Source of the DNA: Bugula neritina | Lineage: Eukaryota > Bryozoa > Gymnolaemata > Cheilostomatida > Bugulidae | Direction of reading: 5' to 3' | Assembly: GCA_964035545.1 (NCBI GenBank) | Contig: OZ037769.1 | Span: 3,565,001 to 3,629,000 of the forward strand | Length of the DNA stretch: 64,000 nt | Shown: positions 28,420 through 40,577 of the stretch, one piece after another | Layout: every line of letters starts with the position of its first letter | Position numbering within the stretch: the first letter of the stretch is position 1 | Program-made: the position numbers and the translations under genes | Notes under the pieces: generated by a model | Databases searched by the model: none | What the model was told of the DNA's origin: nothing | The model's input: the letters and a program-made list of their open reading frames with translations, nothing else

Positions 28420-31400
28420 ATGGCAGAAGAAGATTTTGCTGATCTCCTAGAAGAATACCACGATGCCATCGATTCTTTTATTCTACTGAATAAAGGGTTG
28501 GGAAGTTTAAACAGAGGCAAGTCAAACTGAAACTCTAACTCCAAGTCTAAGTTTTAATTTTTATACACTTAAAGTTAATGCTTATACTAGCTTCAAAGTT
28601 AAGTTGTTACTAGTACTAGTACCACAGCTACTACTAGTACTATCCAATAGAAATACTTGTACTAATATTGATAGATCTGATAGATATTAATAGTCATAGT
28701 GATAGTAGTAGAAAGTGGAGTTAAACATATAAATATAGTTATGTTCAGTTTATAAATAAATAATTGATAAATTTTATTAAACTATTAAATTTAATTAATA
28801 GTTTAATACTATTACTAATACTAATACTATTAGTATTACTATTAGTAATACTTTACTAGTATTACTAATACTATTAGTATTACTATTAGTAATACTTTAC
28901 TAGTATTACTATCAGTAAATTACTATTGCTATTGCATTTACTATAGGTATAACTATTAGATTTAGTTGCTGTTTAGTTTTACAATTCAGTGTTGTTAAGT
29001 TTTACATTGTGATTGTGTTATGCGAACTTGCTATAATTATGTAGTAAGATGTATATATGAGTGCTGTGATTTTTTAAATATCATATTGATTTGCAGATAA
29101 AGGAGTGGCAGAGATAACAAAAACATTTGCATCTAAAGGCTTAAAGCTTAGATATGGCAGGTGGACTAGGCAAGAGAAGCAGCTTCTTCATACAAATTTT
29201 GAAGAATTTGTGAAAATTTACGAGGATGAGATTGGAAATCCCGTGGATTTTGTTAATGCTCCAGACGACAAGGCTAGGTTGAATGAAGTCAGGAGGTAGG
29301 CTTATTACTAAGTAGCTGCTAACAGTTGAAGCAATTCGATCAACAGCTCTAGTGCACACAACTCCAACAGTTTGTTTTCTAGTAATTTCCTTATCAATTT
29401 CTATTCTACTAGCTTTTTCTTTACCAAAAGATTAAATTTACTCTAAAAATGTATTTGCTCAGTATAGCGAAGTTATTCTTAGTTTTTTACCATTCACACA
29501 GCTTTGCTGTTTGAGCACACTTTAATTTGTTCCCATGCATGTGCTGTAATTCCATTTGTTTAAGTTTAGAAAATGCAGTGATTAGCTATTATAGATCACC
29601 TAATGTTTTTATATTACCATTATTATAGTTCATCTTTACTATAGACACATGTGCAGCTCTGCTAATACTTTCGCTGCTTTAGAACACTCACATTTATTTA
29701 CTCAATCTGAACTCCAACTGACTGTATAATAGAAAGTTTAACTGATTACTTGCTGTACTGATTGTAACCGTGTGAGTTGTTAAGGTAAAGTCTATTATTT
29801 CTCGGTGTGTGGGATATATTTGCCTGTGTATTTCACTTAATACCAGCAGTTGTACAGTTTCGCATGCCGTTTGTAGGTTGAAGAGCGATTTGAACTTTTA
29901 TCGGCACCTCAGTAAAAAGCTTTTTAGAGAGCGAGCGATTATAGCCAATCATGTAACACACGAACTCGACCCTTTGGCTGTGTCAAACCACCAACGCTAT
30001 TCAGTGGAAGATTTGCACCTTCTCAAGTCACTTGTGGACAGACATGGTCGCAAGTGGAAGGTGATATCTCAGGAAATGGGGAGGTGAGTTCATTGATACT
30101 AACCAAGCTGTACTTTTTCAAAGTTTAGTAAACACTTTGACTAACCTTTTCTAAATGCAATAATGCTATTTACATTGGTTCACTCTTTTGTGAATAATGT
30201 GCATTTGTTTGTCAGCATTGTTTAGCAGAAGACATCATGTACGTCTGCTTGTTTAGCAGAAGATATTATGTATGTCTGCTTGTTTAGCAGAAGACACAAT
30301 TTATGTCTGTTTGTCCAACACTGTCTAGCGGGTGACGCAATGTTGTAGGTCTCAAGTGTCTCTACAATCAGCTCACAGAAATTTCTTTCTCCACGAGGGT
30401 TATGATAGGAAAGCTCCAACAGCCAAACACGAAAGACGTCTGATTAAAGTATGAAGTCATATTGATAATAATATTTATGATATTGATTATCATATATTGA
30501 TATTGATTGATTTAATCTTTGAATAATGTTGCTGTATTTTGAAGTTAGCGTCATGTTGTTGTGCCATTCTTTAGCTTATTGTTTGTATATTTTAGCAAAT
30601 GCAGAAACATTTTCCGGATACAGATTTCACGTGTGAGTTAGTGAGTGATGTGCCGTGGAATAATATTGCCAATAAGATAGGCTTTATGCATGGCAAGTAT
30701 TTGTGTAGTTTCTGGGAGTCCAAAGTCAAATATTTTGATGATGAAGGCAAGTTACGACTGAGAAATCTGCCTCGAAAAATTCCTTTCAAGGTTTGCATTA
30801 ACATGGATTTGTACTATTACTTATTCTATACATTAAAAGCTTTGCTTGCTACTTTTTGGAAACTGGTTTATTTGTTTCAGTATTCATACACCACGCATGT
30901 AAAATATTGTAATACTGTGTATGCATAGTCGCACCAATAAACAGGGGCAAACAACTTCCTAATACTGACATATTGCAACAATTATATAATATATGTTTTA
31001 AAATGTTTTTTTTTGGTATAAATTTCAAGTTTCACTAATCTTTTGAACACAGTCCAAGATTATTCTAATAATAATTTCGATCATTCTACTAAGATTGCCT
31101 GTCTAAATTTGAGTTTATATAATACATGTATACTTATAGTTTTCTAATATTACCTTAATGTTATCTCATAATTGTGAATAGGCTTCCAAATAATCACCGC
31201 TTACACTGTATGATAAAACTAGACGAGCTTCAAGTGTAAACTCACTAGTTATGTTTAGAGCCAATCAGAGAGAGCGAAGTGTTGACGCATTTGATTGGCC
31301 AATGTGATTGTAGCTGATGAGAAAGTTTGTCAAGCACATCGCCAAGCAGAGACCCACACACTTTGACTCTCTGGACTGGGCGCATTATTACAGAATGCTG

Positions 31401-32250
31401 TGTGGCCATGTTGCTGGGATAACCACTCTCAAGAGCTTACTTAGGTTGGTAACAGTAGCGTCCCTCTATTTTATCTCTCTAATGTTTGGATTTACTGAGC
31501 TATAAAGTGCAGACATTGATTGTTTTTAAGAAATCTTTTTTGGAATTTTGCATGATTTGTAGAATAAAATTAATTATGTCAAACTCATTTTCTTATTGCT
31601 TTTCCTAACATGATTATGCTTGCCAATTACACTAACTGGTAACCATAGGTGATTTTGCTAGTGGAAAATAATGGTTATAGTATTTAGCTCACTTGTTGCC
31701 CTAAAGTACGAAGCATGTATGTTATATATGTTATATAATATCTTCATCACCTTTAGATTTTTCGAGTTACCTGCGCATAAGTTTTGAGGTCTTCACTTCA
31801 AATTGTGAATTTGCAAAGTTGCATGTTGGAAAGTTTCAATTGTCACATATTCAAATTAATATAGCATTAGATTAAAATGTTATATCCAGGTTTTGAGATC
31901 ATGGTGTATTGAAAATTCTTTAAATATTTATTGACATCTGTTGTAGCTCTTTACTGCGAAGGTATAAACTTGATATCAATGAAATGGGGCTGGCCGACGC
32001 TGTAGATGAGTTGAAATCTCGTATGAAGAAGGTTGAGAAGTTGGGTTTTCAGTCTATATGGAAGGAGATTAGAGCAGAGTCGGTGAAATTCATGAGAAAT
32101 GAGCGTTTTCACTGGGCGCTGTCCCCGGATCTGGCCCACTATGTCCACGACATTCCTAGGATGTATGTAGGCTATGGAGAGTCCATAGACCATGAGATAT
32201 CATCATCAGATATCAAATCTGAACCCATAGAAATGGATGAAGTGTGGTGA
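28420..32250 (+). CDS. TTF1: Myb/SANT DNA-binding protein resembling transcription termination factor 1
   Basis: Seven exons join in frame: 28420-28516, 29097-29295, 29877-30083, 30349-30448, 30596-30790, 31314-31444 and 31947-32250 (about 410 aa, stop TGA). TTF1 binds terminators in rDNA and stops RNA polymerase I. Support: RYGRWTRQEKQLLHTNFEEF (about residues 54-73) resembles the conserved RW..EE/N start of the TTF1 Myb region. QRYSVEDLHLLKSLVDRHGR and KWKVISQEMGRS (about 140-172) form a Myb/SANT repeat with Trp. VPWNNIANKIG (about 220) and DSLDWAHYYRMLCG (about 280) look like further SANT-type repeats. The C-terminus is acidic. The protein lacks the long N-terminal regulatory region of vertebrate TTF1 (about 900 aa). 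The start is the first ATG of the acidic N-terminus MAEEDFADLLEEYHDAI. The first intron begins GCAAGT (GC-AG type). DMTF1 or another Myb protein is the main alternative. Confidence 0.68.
28600..28930. repeat. Imperfect ACTAGT/TAC-type trinucleotide repeat in TTF1-like intron 1
   Basis: Degenerate runs such as TACTACTAGTACTA and ATTACTAATACTATTAGTAT. The same motif type returns at 34980-35560. Confidence 0.8.
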
Positions 32251-32825
32251 TGCATCTTTAATTATGAAAACTCAATTGAATTTGTAATTTTTACTTTCTA
32301 TGGCTGTGTCATAGCTATTGGAAGTCTATATATTTGTACATACTGTATAATAATATTTGTTCAAAATGTTGCTAATTATTTAGATTCTTACTCAAATGTA
32401 GTGCAAAAACATTAATTTGTATATCCAGCTTCCCACGTGTTGTCATAGTCATATTGTTTTATTAGTTATAAATTAAAATGAAGTAGATATCCTAATTATT
32501 TATTTAACATCAGATATAATAAAACTTTGCATGGTGCCAAAAATGTACTATGTTTGACTAGAATAATATTGACGGCACTAGCTGAACTCCTTAAATCCTT
32601 TGCCCCTGAACTTTCTGTTGTACATTGCAACACACCAGTGCAAACAGCCTAAAATGAATTAATTAAATTTTTGTTTTGCTTTATATCAATGTTTTTATTC
32701 AAAGCTTTGTGCAAAATATAACAGAATACATGAAAAATACAGTATGTAAAACACAGTCCAAGTCTTAGCTTAAAATTATTGACACCATTATTTACAGTTT
32801 CATTGACCTAATTCCTGTCTTCAGA
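32251..32825. other. Convergent 3' region between TTF1-like gene and LSM3
   Basis: Untranslated or intergenic sequence where the two genes converge. An AATAAA on the minus strand (plus TTTATT near 32693) could end LSM3. Confidence 0.5.
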
Positions 32826-34487
32826 TCACCCAACATTGGCTCTCATTGGTGGAGAAATTAGTATGACTCCATCACCTCTAACGAATAACATTGGAATTGT
32901 TCTCTTAGTTGACTACAATATAAAGTGAAAAGTCTTGTTACAATTATTTAGCTTACAGAAAATACCTACTGTTTTGAGCTATCATTAGGATATAAAAAAA
33001 CTGTTAAATATTATAAATTGGAAAATCATTAACAATAATACCACCTTATCTTACGCACAGTTTAAATCAAGCATTGAAAATTAGAATTGTCTATAGATAT
33101 GAGCATCACTCTCCTCTGTCATTCACATAGACCAAAACATTCACTAAAGTGATGGACAAACACTAACATTTTGACAGAAGACTTTTGTGGACAAAGTACT
33201 TCAAACTTTATTAATACAGGGCTAATAATAGTATTTAAAAATAAGTTGAGCAATAAGAAAGACATCAGAAAGTAAGCTGGGTGTTTCATTAAAAGACTTA
33301 CTTTATATATCTCTTCATATGTTTCATCATCAATCTCCACAGTTGTCACAGTTTCTTCTGCATCGCCAAGGATCATGTTCAAGTGCTGATCATATGCCTA
33401 TGTTGAGAAAATGAGTAGGTGACATCACACATATACATAAAAATCAAGAGAAGCTAACTCTAGTCTATTTGTGAAAAAACTGACTCAAACTTTTTCTTGT
33501 TCTAGGAGAATGTGAAAAAATATTGAGCTGAACTCTTACATATGCAACAGCAAAAATAACTCTGATTAAACTGCATGCAGGCGAAACCTCTACTAAAATA
33601 TGTTGACACTAAAGATTATTTCAAAGCCCAATAAATTATCACTTTCTCATTTGACTTTTGATACTAAGTACAAATAAACTTACGTGCAGTCTGCCTCTTA
33701 GTTCTCTGTCATTTCTCATTTTCACATAGATTTTTTCATCAAGACTTAGTCGAACTAGGTCAAATGGCTCCTCGACAGTTGCCACAGTTGGCTACAATTT
33801 GATAGAAGTCTAAATTATGAAGAGTGTTACCATAATATTGAATTTGGTGTATAGTTTTATATTGTGCTTGACATTCTGATTCGGATTCAGTGATTCACAT
33901 AGGCTACTCATAGTGACTTTGAGTTTGACATCGTCATCATCACATAGTGGTTGTTTTTCAGTTTGCAATTCAAATTCAAGCAGTCAAATTGAAATTGATT
34001 ATTACTATTAATATTTAAATTCAAATTTAATACTGTCAATTTAATTTTAGTTGCAAATTTATAATGATAATTATTAATACTAATATCATATGATTATCTT
34101 TATGAATATCAGAATATCAATGTGAATATGCTTTGCCCTTTGCCATTGTACTGGGTAGTCGGTATTCTGATAACTATGACTATCGCACATTAACTTAATC
34201 TTTAAGATCAACTGACTAACTTAAAGTTAAAGTTTGACATGTAATTAATTATTATGATTATGATTAGTTTTAACTTTAAGTTTAAATTTAATGACTAAAA
34301 GTAAAAGTAAATCACTAAACAGTAAATGAGTAATCTGAGTATGAATATCAATATGAATATGATTACATTTAATATTAATATTATGATATTGATTATGAAA
34401 TATGGTGGTTATTCATTTTCATATTGATATTTATAATGCAACATTAATTAGTAATTGCACTATTACCTGTTCAGCTTCTTCTGCCAT
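32826..34487 (-). CDS. LSM3: U6 snRNA-associated Sm-like protein LSm3
   Basis: Four exons on the minus strand: 34487-34467, 33791-33684, 33397-33302 and 32912-32826, all phase 0, 103 aa. LSm3 is a subunit of the LSm2-8 ring, which binds the 3' end of U6 snRNA in splicing, and of the LSm1-7 ring in mRNA decay. Diagnostic segments: [20 protein letters not shown] and [20 protein letters not shown] (Sm1 motif with the RNA-contacting DQHLNM), [15 protein letters not shown], and [13 protein letters not shown] (Sm2, RGDGV). The length equals that of animal LSM3 (about 102 aa). The tiny first exon (MAEEAEQ) is supported by its donor and by the usual acidic N-terminus. It lies divergently from MMAB and convergently with the TTF1-like gene. 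Confidence 0.97.
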
Positions 34488-35913
34488 TTTTGTTAATTCT
34501 TTTGACTTTTACCAATGAAATTAATAGTGATATTCATTGAGAGCGGTTCTGTGCCTAAGTGCAAGAACTGTCAAATGGCTAGGAGTTTGCGAAAAGGATG
34601 AGGATAGGCCCGATAGCCCATAAGTTAAGGTTAGCTCACAGCTGACTTCAATGAAAATATTTATAAGTAGCCCCGAGTTGGGAGTGAATAAATGCAATAT
34701 AGCTCTGACCAATGAATTCTAAAATTGAGAATCGTCAATTACTTAACTTAATCACCCCTAACTGAACGCTGCTTATAACACAATACAAATAAAAAAGTAT
34801 TCGACAGACTCTTTTTTGAGAAGGGTAGGAAAAGCACGACTTTTGGGTAAAATTAAAACAACTCCTTTGAGTTGATCATTTTTGTGATTTACTTCTACAG
34901 TTTTAGTTTTAGTAATAGTCTACTGTGTATCTGTATGGTCATAAATATTAAATTTCAAAAGAAAATTGCCGTAGTTTGGTTTTCATGACTTTTAGGTCAT
35001 AGTAATAGTAATATCTAAATTTATGGAAATACTAGTAGTGCTACTGAAAACTTCTAAACAGTTTTTTAGTTCTTGAAATTGCTAGTAGTAGTACTAGACT
35101 AAGAGTAAAGATACTAAATCTAAGACTTACTCATACTCTGAGTACCACTAGTACTACTACTAGTATTACTACTAGTATTACTACTAGTATTACTACTAGT
35201 ACTACTACTACTAGTATTCTAGTTAGTACAGTACTACTACTACTACTAATTTTAATTGTTATACTTATAGTTATAGTTATAGTAATGCTAATACTAATAG
35301 TAATACTAATAGTAATACTGTTACAGTAAATGTAATGCTATTACTATTAGTATAAGTATTAGTATTAATATTAGTATTATTATCTTATATTAATATTCAT
35401 ATTAAAAAATCAATATGAATATAATTATAAATATTCATAATGAGTTGATTTTCAGTTTGACTTTTATAATAATCACTTTATGATAATGATATTGATAATA
35501 TTAATAATCATAATGTAATAATAATATCAATTGTAATACTTATACTAGTGCTACTAGTACTACTTACTACTGTTGTACTATTTGTAGTTGCAGATCATCA
35601 CACTTTAGACTAAGTCTCTCTGTTAATTAAGTTTTTATTTTTTTTTCAAATTCCAAGTTGTAAGATTTGCATGATAATAATAATAGTATTTAATATATTT
35701 TACTCAAGCACTGATTAATAATAGTTTTTTTTTCTAAATTGAAACATATGCCACTTGTTACAAAAAGAAGAAAAAAGTGATAAATAAATTTAAAGTTCTT
35801 AAAGCATGTTCAGTTTCATATTGATTGAGTTATTGTCATACTGATATTATGTGAGCAAGTAGACTAGTAACCTAAGATATTATTGTTTGTTTCAGGATCA
35901 GGTAATCATCATC
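34488..35913. other. Intergenic region between LSM3 and MMAB with simple repeats
   Basis: This 1.4 kb between divergent gene starts presumably holds both promoters. A degenerate ACTAGT/TAC repeat (34980-35560) occupies its centre. No TATA box is obvious. A minus-strand open frame at 34521-34712 has no supporting feature. Confidence 0.6.
34980..35560. repeat. Degenerate trinucleotide repeat (CTAGTA family)
   Basis: Runs such as TACTACTACTAGTATTAC around 35140-35220 and TAATAGTAATACTAATAG around 35290-35320. Self-complementary ACTAGT units recur. Confidence 0.8.
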
Positions 35914-38295
35914 ATGGCAGCTAGGTTGTTTACTTTGATGCAGTGTAAAACTAAACTATGCAGTTTGGTTGGTAACAAATACAATACCAAACTCTCAGCA
36001 TGTGGCTTTCAAGTGCCCATTTTTCAAAGGTTTTCCCTACAACACTTGTGAGTGACAATCCAGTAACTAAGATATAAAATTTACAGTGAATATGCAAAAC
36101 AGTAAAGACATAAATATATACATAGTAGACAACCAAAAAGTTTTCACCATTTGCAATCAGTTGCAGTTTTAATTTTTTAAAGCTTCTATGCAAAAGTATT
36201 TTAGTTTCATTATTTACAAAATTCTACTTAGCTAAGTGTGGGCTTAAATATTTTAAATGGCTTAAATTCTTAATTGTTATTTAAGTAGTATCAGCAATCC
36301 AAAATTGGTTTGACTGCTATGCGGGCAATAGATTGTTTAAAAGGTGTCATGCTTCTTTTCTAGAAGTCACACAAATATTGTTCCTGTAAGAACAATGAAA
36401 ATCTACACAAAAACTGGTGACAAAGGCACCTCTTCATTGTATACAGGCGAAAGGCGGGTGAAGTTTGATATCAGGTTTGAGGCGTTGGGCACAATAGACG
36501 AACTTTCTTCTTCTATTGGGTACGTTGTGATCAGTGTCTTTCTTAGCTATTTGTCAAATTTTGGTAATTGATTGATTAGTAGATTTAGTTGTGTTGAAAA
36601 TTTTATAATGTATGGGATTGCCGACTAGTTAGTTGAAAACAAATAAAATAGAAAAATTTTTTATTTACTACTTTGTTTTTATAAAGAAATAAAGATGATT
36701 TATATTTAGGACGCCATTTAATTTTAATTACCACTGAAGATAGATAGTGGCGTTTGAAGTATAAGTTCTCTATTTATTTAGAAAAATTAAGTAGTAAACA
36801 AAAATGTTCCTTGTTGATTTATTTTTAATAAGTATATAATATTATTATGGGCTTACAAGTTACAAGTATTGCATATTACTTACTATTACTTATAACTTGC
36901 AACTAAAATTTTCATATTATTTTGTAGTGTTGCATTAGCTTTTGCAGAGGAGAAAGACCATACATTTGTCAATGAATTGGTGAAAGTGCAGTGTATACTG
37001 CAAGATATTGGTAGTTTCATAGCTACACCTAGTTCATCTGCTAGAGAGTCTCATCAAAGTAAGCCTGTGTTTCTAAGAATATACAATGTTTGGGTGGAAT
37101 GTTAGAGCAGCCTCAAACTTCTACAGTTAATAAAAGCTTGAGTTCACAGTTGTGAGTATGGAGATTTAATACTGCTAGGAGTGCTGACAGCTTCCAACTT
37201 GCATCTATGTAGTTTCTAGATAGATATGCAGAAGCTTTCTCTTCTCTGCTTACTAGCTAGAATAGGTGTAGAGTCTTAAGGGTTTCTACCGAAGCTAGTG
37301 GCACAAAGAACCTGCAATAACCTGCCAAATATTGAGATACGTGTGAAATTTTTAGTAAAATTTTAGAAGATAAGTAAATGGCTATCCACTTTTAATATTT
37401 TGATTGTAGCTCTAGTCAATTTTAGAACGTATTTAAAAAGTTGTAAAATTGCAAAAATGTTGCCACAGATTTGTAGAAAGTAATGGCAATTATATATATA
37501 TATTTATCTGAATACTTTGTAGACAATCTACATTTTGACCACGACAACACAACAGAGCTAGAGCGGGCCATAGATAAAATGACTGAAGAGTTGCCTCCAC
37601 TTAAAAACTTTATTTTACCAGTGAGTCACAAAGTATTACAATAAACTAGACATCAATTGTCTTACACATACGAATTTTAGTGTTTCATGCATTTGCTTCC
37701 ATTTTGTTAGTCTGGCGGTAGGACTAGTTCATCCTTGCACTTCTGTCGGGCAGTATGTCGTAGAGCTGAGAGACAACTTGCACAGCTGAGACAGTCTGAA
37801 GATATAAACAGCTCTGTTTACCAGTATATCAACAGGTGAGCAGGGGTACATAACTCTTATTATGATAAATAAACAAAATATGGAGACGATATATAATTAC
37901 CAGCATAACAAGTAAAAAGAGTACACAACTCCTACTATGAATGATAAAAGTAAATAATTCCCTCTGCTACCAGTAAAACAAATGAAAAAGTAACTAACTC
38001 CTACTTCAACTGTAAATATGGAAATGAATAACCATTCCAATTGTTAATAGAAGACATAAATGAGAGTAGATAACTGTTAATAATGTCCATAATATTACCC
38101 TTGTGTAAGAAGATAACTCCTAAATAATAAATAGTTCAGTAGGCATTGCTAGACTCTAGATACTTATCTTTTCACTTCTTACTGTTTGACATTGCTTTGT
38201 TCCACATTTGTAGACTGAGTGACTACCTGTTTACTGTTGCAAGGTATGCCTGCATGAAGGAGGGTCAACACGAGCACATATACAGGAAGGTTTAG
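35914..38295 (+). CDS. MMAB: Cob(I)alamin adenosyltransferase, mitochondrial
   Basis: Six exons: 35914-36047, 36364-36519, 36928-37058, 37523-37620, 37711-37835 and 38214-38295 (241 aa, stop TAG). The enzyme transfers the adenosyl group of ATP to cob(I)alamin, making adenosylcobalamin for methylmalonyl-CoA mutase in mitochondria. Diagnostic PduO-type motifs: [20 protein letters not shown] (about 58-77, ATP-binding N-terminal loop), [44 protein letters not shown] (catalytic and ATP-contacting Arg residues) and [11 protein letters not shown] near the C-terminus. Residues 1-45 are basic, Ser/Leu-rich and lack acids, as expected for a mitochondrial presequence. The family's length is about 240-250 aa. 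The ATG at 35914 is the first in frame after an upstream CAG|G-type site, so a noncoding 5' exon may exist. Confidence 0.96.
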
Positions 38296-38360
38296 GTTCA
38301 CCTGGTAAGTTCTACCCAATGCTTTCTCCAATACAGGTGATAAGCATACAGGTGAACTGG

Positions 38361-38399
38361 GCTGGGTTGAAAGTTTAAAAATGGAACTTTCAACCCAGC
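38361..38399. repeat. Perfect 15-bp hairpin downstream of MMAB
   Basis: Arms GCTGGGTTGAAAGTT (38361-38375) and its exact complement (38385-38399) with a 9-nt loop, 66 bp after the MMAB stop codon. Confidence 0.8.
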
Positions 38400-38444
38400 T
38401 TAGTGATAAAGTTATGTGTTGCAGCAGCTAAGAAAGCATGCTAT

Positions 38445-38640
38445 GAAAGTTAATAGTATTAGTATTAGTTTTATATTACCAGAAACGCTATAATTTATAA
38501 TGCCATGGAAAAGTCATCAGCAAGTGATCAAAAATTCCAAATCTATTCAAAACATGTTTACACAAAGTTTGTTATAAAACAACATTGTTTAAGCATACAA
38601 CCCTCAACCGGTTTGTAAATGGTAGCTGAGGTATACTTTA
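38445..38640 (+). repeat. Dispersed repeat, copy 1
   Basis: Shares CATGTTT.C.CAAA.TT.TTATAAAACA and flanking sequence with 43085-43260 in the same orientation. Unclassified. Confidence 0.6.
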
Positions 38641-39271
38641 TAGATATTTTCATAAAATGGATTGTCAGGAATTTTTTACATTTTATTTGTAGACTGCGCG
38701 AGATACTAGAGCTTAGCAGATGTGCCTTGGCCTGATGCTGAGAAAAACTGTACAGTGACCACAGACCCACATGAGAATGTGTAGAGTGCTTTGGTTAACA
38801 ACTTTGAAGCTGAATGACTACATGTGGTGCATTTTGGGATATTCGTAAGCTTTGCCAAGGACTATTAAGCTATTAAAAAACATGGTTTTTCCGCAAATAC
38901 ACTCTTTTTCTTAACACTACCACTTCAATCAATGTTGGCCTACTAATTTGAAAATTTCTGTATAAATGGTGTGGGTGATGCAGTCATGAGCTCTGATTAC
39001 AATAGTATGCTGATATATTATTTGTTTTATTTATTATACTATATGTTTTTTTCTACCCAAGTTTCATACAGTGACTTGATTTTAACTTTGTATGATGTAT
39101 GTTGTAATATCGAAATGAAATAATAAATATCTTCAAATACACTCTCTATGTAGATATGTATTTAGTTATGGAATTCTAAGTTACAAATCTGTGTAGTTTT
39201 TGTAAAGATTTCTAACAGAGTTGAATGGTTGCCCCGCTATTCATTAAGTTATGCAAACTCTAAAGGTGTCA

Positions 39272-39360
39272 ACTCAAAAAAACTCACGCAAGTTTATAGT
39301 TGCTATCCCTGTGAGAAACCCCTGATGGAAAGGGTTTTTGTTATGACGGGCTAAGGACAA
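39272..39360 (-). repeat. tRNA-derived SINE, 3' part only
   Basis: Contains the SINE tail seen at 50723-50938 in reverse (CTCACGCAAGTTTATAGT, CTATCCCTGTGAGAAACCCC, GGGTTTTTGTTA). The tRNA-like head is missing, as in 5'-truncated retroinsertions. Confidence 0.75.
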
Positions 39361-40577
39361 AAATAATTCAACATTGATGAAAAATTCTTATTGCTTTGTG
39401 TTTTGTGATAAAAACCCTTCTAATACTTTGGCTTGTTAATAAGATATCTCTAACATTCTCTATTAATATCAGATAAACATATTTAGAGGTCTCTTGAAAT
39501 ACCAAATAGCAACCTTCTATAAGTTTAACAAGAGGTCTAAAATCAGAAATACCATGATGTATTAGGTTTTTACTGCAAAGTTCAAATAAGCATTCCATTT
39601 TATATAAATATACAGGCTTTTCCCCAGCATCACATTGTAAAATATACCCAGGATTTAAACGATAAAATATATTAATATACACAAGTACATATAAGTATAT
39701 ATACTGTAAATACTAATGCCTGAAATTGTGCATTGCCAGTATTATTTTCTGTAAATACTACACAATAGTGCTGGTGAATAATGTAAAACATGTCAAGCCA
39801 GTAATATAATGTTAGGTTATATAGATATTTAATGTTAAACATTTGCCAACATATTTATATTGTAGTTTAATTGTGACGAATAATTAGAATAGTGTTTAAG
39901 GTGGTTATATGCTGGTAATATAATAATTATATTGAAACTGAGTGTTTTAGTGAAACAATGCATTATTGGGATTAAAATATTTTTGAGATCATTGTTGTAT
40001 TCATCGTCTAAAAACATCATATAACTTTTTTCTTTTTGTTTTGTTCTTTCATTTTAGTTAACATTTCTTATGATTTTTTAAATGTGAAAGTTAAATTCAG
40101 GTATACAGTAAGATTTGCAATTTGCTGCTATGATGTGCTTCAAGAAGTTATTTCGGAAGTTTATTGCAATTATGTAATTTCCTACACATGTCTCAACTGA
40201 ATTAATTACTGCCTAAAATAGACTTGGATTATTTTTCTTTGTAAGTATAACATACCATGTCGATCCTATGACACTGATAAAAACACATGGAATATCCTTG
40301 ACATAGTTAAGCTATAGTGGAACCTGCCAAGCAAATCATTATTAGCCATAGCAATTTAATGTTGTAACTAAACTAGAGTAGCTATTTGTAGTATTTGCCA
40401 CTGACTTTCCTGTTAAATAGTACTTTGAAAAAATTACAAATTTTGCCACTTTTGCATATAGTCTGCGTCGTGTAGTTTTACTTTACAAATCAACGATTCA
40501 TCCGCTTTGTAAGTTACTATTTTTTACAATCAGCAATGAAATCTGATTCTTAGCTTTGCTTTTAGAGTCATACACAC

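Larger units (their letters stand above)
38296..40577. other. MMAB 3' region and intergenic DNA
   Basis: Holds a perfect hairpin (38361-38399), a dispersed repeat (38445-38640), a poly(A) signal candidate near 39119 and a truncated SINE (39272-39360). A 104-codon minus-strand frame (39682-39368) has no recognisable domain and no supporting context. Confidence 0.6.

Noticed and set aside
39368-39682. 104-codon minus-strand frame
   Set aside because: No recognised domain, no splice partners and no neighbouring homologous copy; kept only as unexplained.
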